Shown: positions 1-9,198 of the stretch, in pieces | Position numbering within the stretch: the first letter of the stretch is position 1 | Layout: each line of letters begins with the position of its first letter | Origin: Sphingomonas sp. RIT328 | Lineage (GTDB): Bacteria > Pseudomonadota > Alphaproteobacteria > Sphingomonadales > Sphingomonadaceae | Direction: 5' to 3' | Assembly (NCBI RefSeq): GCF_000632225.1 | Contig: NZ_JFYV01000022.1 | Location: 1-54,526 of the forward strand | DNA length: 54,526 nucleotides | Program-made: the position numbers and the translations under genes | The notes under the pieces: model-generated | The model's database searches: none | Seen by the model: the letters and a program-made list of their open reading frames with translations, nothing else | What the model was told of the DNA's origin: nothing

Positions 1-2
1 GC

Positions 3-953
3 CCCCTGCTTCGCCCGCTGCCTCGCCCCCTGCCCGTCGCGACGCCACGACCGACGCGCCCGGCGTGGGAGGCGCGGCCGGTCACCGCCGACGCCCCCGC
101 CGTCGTCGAGCAGGTCCATATCGTCGCGCCCGGCGAGAGCCTCGCCCAGATCGCACAAACTACCGGTGCCGCGGTCGGGCCGATCGCGCAGGCAAACGGG
201 CTCGTCGCCCCCTATGATCTGCGTCCCGGCCAGCGGCTGGTCATTCCGGGCGGCCGCTATCATCGCGTCCAGTCGGGCGAGACGGGCATCGCGATCGCAC
301 GCGCCTATGGCGTCGCCTGGTCACGGATCGTCACCGCCAACCAGCTCGCCGAACCCTATATCCTGCGCGCCGGGCAGCGCGTGCTGATCCCCGGCGATCC
401 GGGCCGGCCGCCGAGCGTCGCCGAGCGCGCCGCGGCGTTCCGGCTTGACATCGACGATATCCTCACCGGCGGCGAGCCCGCCACCGCACCGCGGCAGGCC
501 CCGGTGCGGCCGGTCGCCAAGCCCGGTCGCGAGCTGCCGCCGACCGCGGTGGTCGCGGCGCCGGCGCGCTTGCAGGGCGGCTTTGCCTGGCCGGTCGACG
601 GGCAGATCGTCCGCCGCTTCGGCCCCGGCCGCAGCGGCGAGCGCAACGACGGCATCAAGATCGCCGTACCGGTCTCCACCCCGATTCATGCCACCGCCGA
701 TGGCGTCGTCGCTTATGCGGGTGACGGCATCGCCGCGCTCGGCGGGCTGATCATCATCCGCCACGGCAATGGCTGGACCAGCGTCTACGGCCATGCCGCC
801 AAATTGCTCGTCGCGCGCGGGCAGAGCGTCAAGCGTGGCCAGACGATCGCGTTGTCCGGCGACACCGGCTTCGCCGACCAGCCCGAGCTGCATTTCGAAC
901 TGCGCAAGGGCCGCACCCCGGTCGATCCGCTCAGCCAGTTGCCGCGGCGCTGA
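3..953 (+). CDS. NlpD-like LysM / degenerate M23 protein (5' end missing)
   Basis: This is the C-terminal part of an envelope protein whose start lies upstream of the window; the frame is open from base 3. It shows two LysM peptidoglycan-binding modules (about residues 39-84 and 87-131 of the fragment) and then an M23/LytM domain (about 195-305). The usual HxxxD zinc ligands of M23 peptidases are replaced: the stretch is NDGIKI where active enzymes have HxGID. The final LHFEL motif is present. That pattern matches catalytically dead LytM factors such as NlpD and EnvC, which activate cell-separation amidases. The inferred role is therefore amidase activation in the periplasm rather than hydrolysis. 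tyrS follows 20 bases downstream. Confidence 0.88.
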   Translation, partial: PLLRPLPRPLPVATPRPTRPAWEARPVTADAPAVVEQVHIVAPGESLAQIAQTTGAAVGPIAQANGLVAPYDLRPGQRLVIPGGRYHRVQSGETGIAIARAYGVAWSRIVTANQLAEPYILRAGQRVLIPGDPGRPPSVAERAAAFRLDIDDILTGGEPATAPRQAPVRPVAKPGRELPPTAVVAAPARLQGGFAWPVDGQIVRRFGPGRSGERNDGIKIAVPVSTPIHATADGVVAYAGDGIAALGGLIIIRHGNGWTSVYGHAAKLLVARGQSVKRGQTIALSGDTGFADQPELHFELRKGRTPVDPLSQLPRR

Positions 954-973
954 CGGGGCGGTAACCGGCGCGG

Positions 974-2203
974 ATGACCTACCAGTCCGATCTGCTCCGC
1001 ACGCTGGATAGCCGCGGCTATCTCCACCAGCTCACCGACGCGACCGCGCTCGATACGCTCGCCACGCGGCAGGTGGTGCCGGGCTATATCGGCTTCGATC
1101 CGACCGCGCCGTCGCTCCACGTCGGCAGCCTGGTGCAGATCATGCTGCTCCGTCGTCTCCAGCAGACCGGCCACAAGCCAATCGTGCTGATGGGCGGCGG
1201 CACCGGCAAGATCGGTGATCCGAGCTTCAAGGACGAGGCGCGCAAATTGTCGAGCGACGAGACGATCGCCGCCAATATCGCCGGCATCCAGCGCATCTTC
1301 GAACGCTTCCTCAGCTTTGGCGACGGGCCGAGCGACGCGGTGATGGTCAACAATGCCGAGTGGCTCGACCGGCTCGAATATATCCCCTTCCTGCGCGAGG
1401 TCGGGCAGCATTTCAGCGTCAACCGCATGCTCAGCTTCGATTCGGTCAAGCTGCGCCTCGACCGCGAACAGTCGCTCAGCTTCCTCGAATTCAACTACAT
1501 GATCCTGCAGGGCTATGACTTCCGCGAACTGGCACGGCGGCAGGGCGTGCGGCTGCAGATGGGCGGCAGCGATCAATGGGGCAATATCGTCAACGGCGTC
1601 GAGCTGGCGCGGCGGATGGACGGCAGCGAGGTCTATGGCGTCACCACGCCGCTGCTCACCACCGCCGACGGGCAGAAGATGGGCAAGACGGTCGCGGGCG
1701 CGGTCTGGCTGCACGAGGACCAGCTGCCGCACTTCGATTACTGGCAGTTCTGGCGCAACACCGACGATCGCGACGTCGGCCGCTTCCTGCGCCTGTTCAC
1801 CGATCTGCCGCTCGACGAGATCGCGCGGCTCGAGGCTCTGCCCGGCGCCGAGATCAACGAGGCGAAGAAGGTGCTCGCCAACGAAGCCACCGCGATGTGC
1901 CGCGGCCGCGCCGCCGCCGAGGAAGCCGCGGAAACCGCCCGCCGCACCTTCGAAGAGGGTACGAGCGGCGCGGCGCTGCCGCGGGTCGCGGTGGCGGGCG
2001 GATCGATCGCCTTGGTCGACGCGCTGGTCGCGCTCGGCTTCGCCAAGTCGAAGGGCGAGGCGCGGCGCCTGATCGCCGGCGGCGGTGCGCGCGTCGACGG
2101 CGAGAAGGTCACCGATGAGGCGGCGTCGATCGCGCTGGGCACCGACGACGTCCGTATCTCGTCCGGCAAGAAGCTGCACGGATTGCTCACCCCGGATCGG
2201 TAA
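974..2203 (+). CDS. tyrS: Tyrosine--tRNA ligase
   Basis: Charges tRNA-Tyr with tyrosine in the cytoplasm. The 409-residue protein has the class I HIGH-type motif as HVGS (residues 49-52) and the KMSKS-type loop as KMGKT (235-239). A C-terminal S4 RNA-binding domain covers about residues 345-405 and ends in a lysine-rich loop. Length and domain order are normal for the bacterial TyrRS family. The ATG at 974 gives the expected N-terminus; the ribosome binding site before it is weak. The gene sits alone between the NlpD-like gene and a PilZ gene. Confidence 0.98.
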   Translation: MTYQSDLLRTLDSRGYLHQLTDATALDTLATRQVVPGYIGFDPTAPSLHVGSLVQIMLLRRLQQTGHKPIVLMGGGTGKIGDPSFKDEARKLSSDETIAANIAGIQRIFERFLSFGDGPSDAVMVNNAEWLDRLEYIPFLREVGQHFSVNRMLSFDSVKLRLDREQSLSFLEFNYMILQGYDFRELARRQGVRLQMGGSDQWGNIVNGVELARRMDGSEVYGVTTPLLTTADGQKMGKTVAGAVWLHEDQLPHFDYWQFWRNTDDRDVGRFLRLFTDLPLDEIARLEALPGAEINEAKKVLANEATAMCRGRAAAEEAAETARRTFEEGTSGAALPRVAVAGGSIALVDALVALGFAKSKGEARRLIAGGGARVDGEKVTDEAASIALGTDDVRISSGKKLHGLLTPDR

Positions 2204-2274
2204 GCAATCGTCAACACCTTCGCCGCTAAGGTTATGTCCGAAATGGTTGGTTTTCGGATGTATCGGGGACGACA

Positions 2275-2586
2275 GTGACGATTGCCAGAACCGACCCGAT
2301 CGACGACCGCGCCGAGCCGCGCGACGAGGTGCACTTCCGCAGCAGCGTGGTGCTGGCCGACCAGCGCCGCCTGCCTGCGCTGGTGGTCAATCTGTCGCCA
2401 TCGGGTCTGATGATCCGCTGCGACGCGCCGGTCGCCGCCGGCGAATGGCTCTGGATCCGGCTGCCCGCGATCGGTGACGTCCGCGTCGCCGTCCGCTGGG
2501 CGCTGGGCGGACGGATCGGCTGCCTGATGGAGCGGCCGATCCCCGCGAACCGCTACCATGCCGTGCTGGGGGCCATGGCAGGGTAG
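2275..2586 (+). CDS. PilZ-domain protein
   Basis: A 103-residue stand-alone PilZ domain. The stretch FRSSVVL, then NLSPSGLMIRC, fits the PilZ core, in which an N-terminal arginine-rich part and a (D/N)xSxxG motif bind cyclic di-GMP. Here the motif reads NLSPSG. The N-terminal RxxxR is less clear (DRAEPRDEVHFR), so binding is likely but not certain. Start is a GTG at 2275. An EAL phosphodiesterase is encoded about 7 kb downstream, but nothing in the sequence ties the two together. The partner or output of this protein is unknown. Confidence 0.85.
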   Translation: MTIARTDPIDDRAEPRDEVHFRSSVVLADQRRLPALVVNLSPSGLMIRCDAPVAAGEWLWIRLPAIGDVRVAVRWALGGRIGCLMERPIPANRYHAVLGAMAG

Positions 2587-2614
2587 CGGTTCTGCGGCGC
2601 CGAACCGCGGCGGC

Positions 2615-4672
2615 TTACCCGGATCGCAGCAGCGCCACGCCCGCATCGCGATCAAACAGATAGAGCGCGACGCGCGCCGCCTGCCCGCGCACGCCCTCGA
2701 GCCCGCCGTCGCGGTCGATCAGCAGGCGGGCATCGTCCTGCGCGCAGTGCAGCAGGTCGCTCAGCATCTCGGGCAACGCTAGCCGGAACATCACCTCGCC
2801 CGACTGGCGCGTGCCGAGCAATTCGCCGCCGCCGCGCAGCCGCAGATCCTCCTCGGCGATGCGGAAGCCGTCGTTGCTCTCCCGCATCAGCGCGAGCCGG
2901 GCGCGCGACGTCTCGCTCAGCGCCGATCCGCGCAGCAGCAGGCAGCGCGACAGGCCGCCGCCGCGCCCGACGCGACCGCGCAGCTGGTGCAGCTGGGCAA
3001 GGCCGAAGCGATCGGCATGTTCGATGACGATCAGCGTTGCATTGGGCACGTCGACGCCGACCTCGATCACCGTCGTCGCGACCAGCACGCTCAGCCGGTT
3101 GCCGGCGAAGGCCTCCATCACCGCGTCCTTCTCGGCGGGCTTCATCCGGCCGTGGACGACGCCGATTCGCTCGCCGAACCGCTGGCGCAGCGTTTCGGCG
3201 CGCATCTCGGCGGCGGCAAGGTCGCTCTTCTCGCTTTCCTCGACCAGCGGGCAGACCCAATAGGCCTGGCCGCCGTCGGCCATATGGCGGCCGATCGCGT
3301 TGATCACCTCGTCGAGCCGGTCTTCGGAGACGACACGCGTCTCGATCGGTTCGCGCCCCGGCGGCATCTCGTCGAGCCGGCTGACGTCCATCTCGCCATA
3401 TTGCGCCAGCGTCAGCGTGCGCGGGATCGGCGTCGCGGTCATCGCCAACAGGTGCGGCGGCGCCTTGCCCTTGGCCTGCAACAGCATCCGCTGCGCGACG
3501 CCGAAGCGATGCTGTTCGTCGACGACGACGAGGCCGAGGTCCTTGTAGCCGACCGCATCCTGGAAGATCGCATGCGTGCCGACGAGGATGTCGATCTCGC
3601 CGCTGGCGAGCGCCATCAGCGTCGCTTCCCGCGCGCGCCCCTTGTCGCGGCCGGTGAGCACGGCAATTTCGATCGGCAGACCGGCGAGCAACTTGCGCAG
3701 GCTTTCGTAATGCTGGCGCGCGAGGATTTCGGTCGGCGCCAGCATCGCCCCCTGCGCCCCCGCCTCGACCGCGATCAGCAGCGCCATCGCCGCGACCAGC
3801 GTCTTGCCCGAGCCGACATCGCCTTGCAGCAGCCGCAGCATCGGCGCGGTCTGCGCCAGATCGCCCTCGATCTCCGCCACCGCGCGGCTCTGCGCCCCGG
3901 TCGGCGTATAGGGAAGGCGCAGCAGATCGCGCAGCCGCCCGTCGCCGACCAGCGCCCGGCCCTTGCGCTTGCGCGTGTCGGCGCGGACCAACGTCAGCGC
4001 GAGCTGGTTGGCGAAGATCTCGTCATAGGCGAGCCGTTCGCGCGCAGGCTTGTCGGCGGGGTCGGCGTGGATGCGCTGCAACGCCTCGCGCCAGTCGGGC
4101 CAGCCGCGCTTCGCCTTGAGCCCCGGCTCGATCCATTCACCGAGGTCGGGCGCGCGCGCGATCGCCTGCGCGGCGAAGCCGGCGAGGCGGCGCGAGGTGA
4201 GGCCTTCCGACAGCGGATAGATTGCCTCGCGCTCGCGGAACGCCTCGTCGCCGTCGCCGCCGACGATCTCCGGGTGGATGATCTGCAGCGTCTCGCCATA
4301 GCTTTCGAGCTTGCCCGAGACGCGGCGCGGCTCGCCGATCGGCAGCAGCTTCTTCACCCAGCCCGACGATCCGCCGAAATAGACGAGGCTGACGATATTG
4401 CCCGCCGCGTCGCTCGCCTGCACGCGCGTCGGTCCGCGGCCGGTGCTGGTGCGATAATCGCGCGGCGTCAGCGTGATCGCGATGATGCGGCCGGCGTCCG
4501 CGACGTCGAGTTCCTCGCGCGGCAGGCGATCGATCCAGCCGCTCGGCAGGTGGAAGGCGACATCGACGACGCGGGCGAGGCCGAGCCGGTCGAGCGGCTT
4601 GGCGAGCCCGGGCCCGACCCCCTTGAGCGCGGTGACTTCGGCGAACAGCGGATTGAGGATATCGGGGCGCAT
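2615..4672 (-). CDS. recG: ATP-dependent DNA helicase RecG
   Basis: RecG remodels stalled replication forks and branched DNA. The protein has an N-terminal wedge/OB region (about residues 1-240), Walker A GDVGSGKT (about 283-291), a DEQH box followed by RFG (about 385-391), and the helicase C-terminal part with the QLRGRVGRG motif. The ATG at 4672 begins MRPDILNPL, the usual RecG N-terminus; a 40-residue upstream extension in frame is not conserved-looking and was dropped. Length of 685 residues is normal. sdhE is divergent and mfd lies beyond it, the arrangement commonly seen in alphaproteobacteria. Confidence 0.97.
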   Translation of the reverse strand: MRPDILNPLFAEVTALKGVGPGLAKPLDRLGLARVVDVAFHLPSGWIDRLPREELDVADAGRIIAITLTPRDYRTSTGRGPTRVQASDAAGNIVSLVYFGGSSGWVKKLLPIGEPRRVSGKLESYGETLQIIHPEIVGGDGDEAFREREAIYPLSEGLTSRRLAGFAAQAIARAPDLGEWIEPGLKAKRGWPDWREALQRIHADPADKPARERLAYDEIFANQLALTLVRADTRKRKGRALVGDGRLRDLLRLPYTPTGAQSRAVAEIEGDLAQTAPMLRLLQGDVGSGKTLVAAMALLIAVEAGAQGAMLAPTEILARQHYESLRKLLAGLPIEIAVLTGRDKGRAREATLMALASGEIDILVGTHAIFQDAVGYKDLGLVVVDEQHRFGVAQRMLLQAKGKAPPHLLAMTATPIPRTLTLAQYGEMDVSRLDEMPPGREPIETRVVSEDRLDEVINAIGRHMADGGQAYWVCPLVEESEKSDLAAAEMRAETLRQRFGERIGVVHGRMKPAEKDAVMEAFAGNRLSVLVATTVIEVGVDVPNATLIVIEHADRFGLAQLHQLRGRVGRGGGLSRCLLLRGSALSETSRARLALMRESNDGFRIAEEDLRLRGGGELLGTRQSGEVMFRLALPEMLSDLLHCAQDDARLLIDRDGGLEGVRGQAARVALYLFDRDAGVALLRSG

Positions 4673-4744
4673 GACTACATGACCGCTATACCGCACCCGA
4701 CCGGCGCTACCAGCGCCTGCCGGGCAATTCGTATGGGATATTCG

Positions 4745-5011
4745 ATGGATCACGCCACCCGGCTGAAGCGCCTCAAGTTCCGCAGCTGGCATCGCGGAAC
4801 CAAGGAGGCCGATCTGATGATCGGCGGCTTCTTCGACCGCTACGGGGCGGACTGGACGCCCGCCGAGCTCGACTGGTTCGAAGCGCTGCTCGAAGAGCAG
4901 GATGTCGACATCATGGGCTGGGCGATCGGCTCGCTGCCCTGCCCGCCCGCCTGGGACGGGCCGATGATGGCGCGGATGCGGACGCTGAGCTACGTGCCGG
5001 TCGCGGAATAG
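4745..5011 (+). CDS. sdhE: FAD assembly factor SdhE
   Basis: Small protein of 88 residues that promotes covalent attachment of FAD to succinate dehydrogenase subunit A. It carries the family RGxxE motif as RGTKE near residues 17-21, and the tryptophan- and aspartate-rich helix typical of the family (WFEALLEEQDVDIMGW). Start is taken as the ATG at 4745; an in-frame ATG at 4733 would add four residues. It is divergent from recG with about 70 bases between. Confidence 0.93.
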   Translation: MDHATRLKRLKFRSWHRGTKEADLMIGGFFDRYGADWTPAELDWFEALLEEQDVDIMGWAIGSLPCPPAWDGPMMARMRTLSYVPVAE

Positions 5012-5043
5012 CTCGGCAAAGTACCTGCCACGCGGCGTTGGTA

Positions 5044-5125
5044 TTCCCGCGAACGCGGGAATTCAGAGCCACGTAGAACAACAGGCGTGGTGATCCTAAC
5101 CCTAGGCTCCCGCGTTCGCGGGAGC
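5044..5125. repeat. REPIN-like pair of inverted palindromes
   Basis: Two short palindromes face each other between sdhE and mfd. The first, 5044-5061, is TTCCCGCG-AA-CGCGGGAA. The second, 5106-5125, has the same core in opposite orientation, CTCCCGCG-TT-CGCGGGAG, with a 9-bp stem. The 16-base cores are exact reverse complements of each other. This is the layout of a REPIN, two REP elements in inverted orientation. I know similar elements to be frequent in sphingomonad intergenic spacers. It may act as a transcript-stabilising or terminating structure between the genes. Confidence 0.8.
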
Positions 5126-5181
5126 GATCAACACGTTACCATAGCTCGCCCGTTCGTACGCGCCCCCTAACCGGAACACTG

Positions 5182-8100
5182 ATGCCCGATCTGAAGACGA
5201 TCCTTTCCGCCACCTCGCCCCTGACGCTCGCCGGCGTCCCGGTCGGCTTCCAGCCGGCGCTGCTCGCCGATCTGGCGCGCGCCGCGGCGCATAACGGCAA
5301 GGGCGGGCGCGCGGTGTTCATCGCGCCGGACGATGCGGCGATGCGCGCGGTCGCGGCGACCGCCGCCTTCTTCGCGCCGGAGCTGGAGGTGATCAGCTTT
5401 CCGGCCTGGGACTGCCTGCCCTATGATCGCGCCAGCCCGACGCTGCGCATCATGGCGGAGCGGATCGCGGCGCTGTGGCGGTTGCAGCAGCCCGCGAAGA
5501 CGCCGCAACTCGTGCTCACCACCGCCAATGCGGCGACGCAGCGCGTGCTCACCCCGTTCCGCATCCGCCAGCTCGTCGCGACGCTGGAGCCGGGCGCGCG
5601 CATCGACCGCGACGATCTCGCGACGCTGTTGCAGGCGAACGGCTATGTCCGCACCGAGACGGTGCACGACCAAGGCGAATATGCGGTGCGCGGCGGCATC
5701 GTCGATCTGTTCCCGAGCGGCGAGGAGCAGGCGCTGCGGCTCGACTTCTTCGGCGACGAGATCGAGACGGTGCGCACCTTCAGCCCGGAGGACCAGCGCA
5801 CCACCGGGCGGATCGACGGTTTCACCTTGCTGCCCGCCTCCGAAGCCCTGCTCGACGAGGAGTCGATCAAGCGCTTCCGCACCCGCTATCGCGAAAAGTT
5901 CGGCGCGACCGCGACCGGCGATCCGCTCTATCAGGCGATCAGCGACGGGCGGCGGCTCGCCGGCATGGAACATTGGCTGCCGCTGTTCGAGGACAAGCTG
6001 GCGACGCTGTTCGATCACCTCGCCCCCGGCGACGTGGTGGTGCGCGATTTCGGCGTCGCCGGCGCCGCCGAGGCGCGGATGGAGGCGATCGCCGATTATT
6101 TCGAGAACCGCCGCCGTGCCGAGGCGGCGCAGCCGGGCAGCTATCGCCCCCTCGCCGCCAGGACGCTCTACCTCGACGCCAAGGAATGGGCGGCGGGACT
6201 GGAGGCGGCGCGCGCGCATCTGACCTCGCCGTTCCACGAGCCGGAAAGCCCGCGCGTGCTCGACTTCAACGTCGACGGCCCGCGCGATTTCGCGCCCGAG
6301 CGCGCCGCCAACGCCAACGTCTACGAAGCGGTGGTCGATCACCTCAAGGCGCTGCGCAAGGCGGGCAAGAAGCCGGTGCTGGCGAGCTATTCGGCGGGCG
6401 CGCGCGAACGGCTCGGCCATCTGCTGAAAGATCACGGCCTCGCTGGCGGCAAGGTGGCCGACAGCTGGCAGGACGCGCTCGGCATCGCCGATACCGGCAA
6501 GTCGGCGGGCGTCGCGCTCGTCGTGCTGCCGCTCGATCACGGCTTCACCGCGCCCGACGTGGCGGTGCTGACCGAGCAGGACATGCTCGGCGACCGGCTG
6601 GTCCGGCGCGCCAAGCGCAAGAAGTCGGCGGACGCCTTCCTTGCCGAACTCGCCGCGCTGACGCCGGGCGACCTCGTCGTCCACAGCGATCACGGCATCG
6701 GCAAATATCTCGGCCTGACCTCGATCCCCGTCGGCAAGAGCCCGCACGATTGCGTCGCGGTCGAATATGCCGGCGGCGACAAGCTCTTCGTCCCGGTCGA
6801 GAATCTCGAAGTACTGTCGCGCTACGGCTCGAACGAGGAGGGCGCGAGCCTCGACCGGCTCGGCGGCGAGGCGTGGCAGCGGCGCAAGTCGCGGATGAAG
6901 GAGCGGATCCGCGAGATCGCCGGCGAACTTATCAAGACCGCCGCCGAACGTGCGCTCCATCCCGGCGATGTGCTCGAACCCGACGCGAGCGGCTATCCGA
7001 GCTTCGTCGACCGCTTCCCTTATGCCGAGACGGACGATCAGGACCGCGCCATCGACGACGTGCTCGGCGACCTGTCGGCGGGCAAGCCGATGGACCGGCT
7101 GATCGTCGGCGACGTCGGCTTCGGCAAGACCGAGATCGCGCTGCGCGCCGCCTTCGTCGCGGCGATGGCGGGCAAGCAGGTCGCGGTGGTCTGCCCGACG
7201 ACCCTGCTCGCGCGCCAGCATTACAACAATTTCAGCGCGCGCTTCGAAGGCTTTCCGATGAACATGGGGCGGCTGTCGCGGCTCGTCCCCGCCGGCGAGG
7301 CGAAGGCGGTCAAGGAAGGGCTCGCCGCCGGGACGATCGACGTGGTGATCGGCACGCACGCGCTGCTCGCCAAAAACATCGATTTCAAGCGACTTGGCCT
7401 CGTCATCGTCGACGAGGAGCAAAGGTTCGGCGTCACCCACAAGGAGCGGCTGAAGGCCCTGCGCGCCGACGTCCATATGCTGACGCTGACCGCGACGCCG
7501 ATCCCGCGCACCTTGCAGATGGCGATGAGCGGTATCCGCGAATTGTCGGTGATCCAGACGCCGCCGGTCGACCGGCTCGCGGTGCGCACCTATGTCATCC
7601 CCTGGGACCCGGTGGTACTGCGCGAGGCGTTGCTGCGCGAACATTATCGCGGCGGGCAAAGCTTCCTCGTCACCCCGCGTGTCGCCGACCTGCCCGATAT
7701 CGAGGACTATCTCCGCAACGAGGTGCCCGAGATCCGCTACGTCATCGCGCACGGCCAGATGACACCGACCGAGGTCGAGGAACGGATGAGCGCCTTCTAC
7801 GACAAGAAGTTCGAGGTGCTCGTCTCGACGACGATCATCGAGAGCGGCATCGACATCGCCTCCGCCAATACGATCATCGTCAACCGCGCCGACCGCTTCG
7901 GCCTCGCCCAGCTCTATCAGCTGCGCGGACGCGTCGGCCGGTCGAAGACCCGCGCCTATGCCTATCTGGTGACACCGCCCGAGCGGCAGATGACCGAGAC
8001 GGCGGAAAAGCGGCTCAAGGTGCTGTCCGATCTTGATTCGCTCGGCGCGGGCTTCCAGCTTGCCAGCCACGACCTCGACATTCGCGGCGCGGGCAATCTG

Positions 8101-8664
8101 CTCGGCGACGAGCAATCGGGGCATATCAAGGAGGTCGGCTACGAACTTTACCAGTCGATGCTGGAAGAGGCGATCATGGACGCCAAGGCGGGCGGGCTCG
8201 CGACGCGTCCGCGCGACTTCTCGCCGCAGATCACGGTGGATGCGCCGATCCTCATCCCCGACGATTACGTACCCGACCTCGACCTGCGCATGGGCCTCTA
8301 CCGCCGCCTCAACGAACTGGAGGACAAGGCCGAGATCGAGGCCTTCGCCGCGGAGATGATCGACCGGTTCGGGCCGCTCCCCGATCCGACCGACAATCTG
8401 ATCCGGGTGATCGAGATCAAGTTGAACGCGCGGCGGGCGTGCATCGCCAAGATGGACGTCGGCCCGCGCGGCGTGCTGGTCGGCTTCCACGACGATACCC
8501 CGCCCAATGTCGCGGGGTTGCTCGCCTATGTCGAGCGGCTCGGCGGCGTCGCCAAGCTGCGCCCCGACAGCAAGCTGGTGCTGCAACGCGCCTGGCCCGA
8601 CGCCAAGTCGCGGCTGCACGGCGCGCTGCAATTGTCGAAGGGGCTGGCGAAGGCGGCGGGTTAA
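5182..8664 (+). CDS. mfd: Transcription-repair coupling factor Mfd
   Basis: Removes RNA polymerase stalled at DNA damage and recruits UvrA. The 1160-residue protein is full length. It has the UvrB-like N-terminal domains (about residues 20-340), the RNA-polymerase-interacting CarD-like/Tudor domain (about 490-560, with HSDHGIGKYLGL), the RecG-like translocase with Walker A GDVGFGKT (643-650) and DEEQRFG (744-750), QLRGRVGRS, and the C-terminal D7 domain. The ATG at 5182 fits the family N-terminus. It stands as a single transcription unit after the REPIN-like repeat. Confidence 0.98.
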   Translation: MPDLKTILSATSPLTLAGVPVGFQPALLADLARAAAHNGKGGRAVFIAPDDAAMRAVAATAAFFAPELEVISFPAWDCLPYDRASPTLRIMAERIAALWRLQQPAKTPQLVLTTANAATQRVLTPFRIRQLVATLEPGARIDRDDLATLLQANGYVRTETVHDQGEYAVRGGIVDLFPSGEEQALRLDFFGDEIETVRTFSPEDQRTTGRIDGFTLLPASEALLDEESIKRFRTRYREKFGATATGDPLYQAISDGRRLAGMEHWLPLFEDKLATLFDHLAPGDVVVRDFGVAGAAEARMEAIADYFENRRRAEAAQPGSYRPLAARTLYLDAKEWAAGLEAARAHLTSPFHEPESPRVLDFNVDGPRDFAPERAANANVYEAVVDHLKALRKAGKKPVLASYSAGARERLGHLLKDHGLAGGKVADSWQDALGIADTGKSAGVALVVLPLDHGFTAPDVAVLTEQDMLGDRLVRRAKRKKSADAFLAELAALTPGDLVVHSDHGIGKYLGLTSIPVGKSPHDCVAVEYAGGDKLFVPVENLEVLSRYGSNEEGASLDRLGGEAWQRRKSRMKERIREIAGELIKTAAERALHPGDVLEPDASGYPSFVDRFPYAETDDQDRAIDDVLGDLSAGKPMDRLIVGDVGFGKTEIALRAAFVAAMAGKQVAVVCPTTLLARQHYNNFSARFEGFPMNMGRLSRLVPAGEAKAVKEGLAAGTIDVVIGTHALLAKNIDFKRLGLVIVDEEQRFGVTHKERLKALRADVHMLTLTATPIPRTLQMAMSGIRELSVIQTPPVDRLAVRTYVIPWDPVVLREALLREHYRGGQSFLVTPRVADLPDIEDYLRNEVPEIRYVIAHGQMTPTEVEERMSAFYDKKFEVLVSTTIIESGIDIASANTIIVNRADRFGLAQLYQLRGRVGRSKTRAYAYLVTPPERQMTETAEKRLKVLSDLDSLGAGFQLASHDLDIRGAGNLLGDEQSGHIKEVGYELYQSMLEEAIMDAKAGGLATRPRDFSPQITVDAPILIPDDYVPDLDLRMGLYRRLNELEDKAEIEAFAAEMIDRFGPLPDPTDNLIRVIEIKLNARRACIAKMDVGPRGVLVGFHDDTPPNVAGLLAYVERLGGVAKLRPDSKLVLQRAWPDAKSRLHGALQLSKGLAKAAG

Positions 8665-8784
8665 GGTCGGGGCGCCGTTGGGGGATTTCGCGGCGCGTCG
8701 ACCAGCTCAGCGGAGATGGAGGCAGGAGGACATCACGGTTGCCGTCAGTCTGACCTTGTCGAAGGGCGTGTGGGCCCCCGCCGC

Positions 8785-9198
8785 TCAGCTGCTATGGTCG
8801 GACACGATACGCCAACCGGCCGGCTGCCGTTCGAACAGCAAGGAGGTGACGCCCGCATCCTGCCGCCCGCCGGGATAATCGAGCCGCCATTGCGCCCACA
8901 ACATTTGGTGCGTCGCGTCGATCCCGCGCGAGCCGAGGATGCGGAACGACAGCCGGCCGCGCTTCGCCGCATCCTTGCCATAGCTGCGGTCGTAGCGGGC
9001 GGCGATCGCCGCCTTGCCGCGGACCAGCCCCGCCTTGGTGACGAACACCGCATCCTCTGCATAGATGGCGAGGAAGCGTGGCATATCGCCCGCGCTCCAG
9101 CCGGCGGCGCTGTCGGTCAAGGCGGCAGCGATCGCCGCTTCCGCATCGGCGGGCACCGCCGGACTGGCCACCGCCAACAGCATCATCGTCGCGATCAT
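8785..9198 (-). CDS. Exported SnoaL/NTF2-like (DUF4440-type) protein
   Basis: A 137-residue protein with a short hydrophobic signal peptide ending near residues 16-20 (LLAVASPAVPADA). The mature part has the pattern of the SnoaL-like/DUF4440 fold: a first helix, then SAGDMPRFLAIYAEDAVFV, and a final strand ending GWRIVSDHS. Members of this fold are diverse and no catalytic residue can be assigned. Its ATG overlaps the stop of the upstream EAL gene (ATGA at 9195-9198), so translation is probably coupled and the two products may act together. The substrate is unknown. Confidence 0.8.
   Translation of the reverse strand: MIATMMLLAVASPAVPADAEAAIAAALTDSAAGWSAGDMPRFLAIYAEDAVFVTKAGLVRGKAAIAARYDRSYGKDAAKRGRLSFRILGSRGIDATHQMLWAQWRLDYPGGRQDAGVTSLLFERQPAGWRIVSDHSS

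Noticed and set aside
5167..8631. A 1154-codon open frame on the minus strand across mfd
   Set aside because: It lies entirely antisense to a full-length conserved Mfd, and its product is Arg/Ala/Gly-rich without motifs, as expected of a high-GC shadow frame.
8745..8770. A TTGTCGAAGGG block after mfd as a REP element
   Set aside because: Only one half of the familiar palindromic repeat is seen, so it is at most a degenerate remnant.
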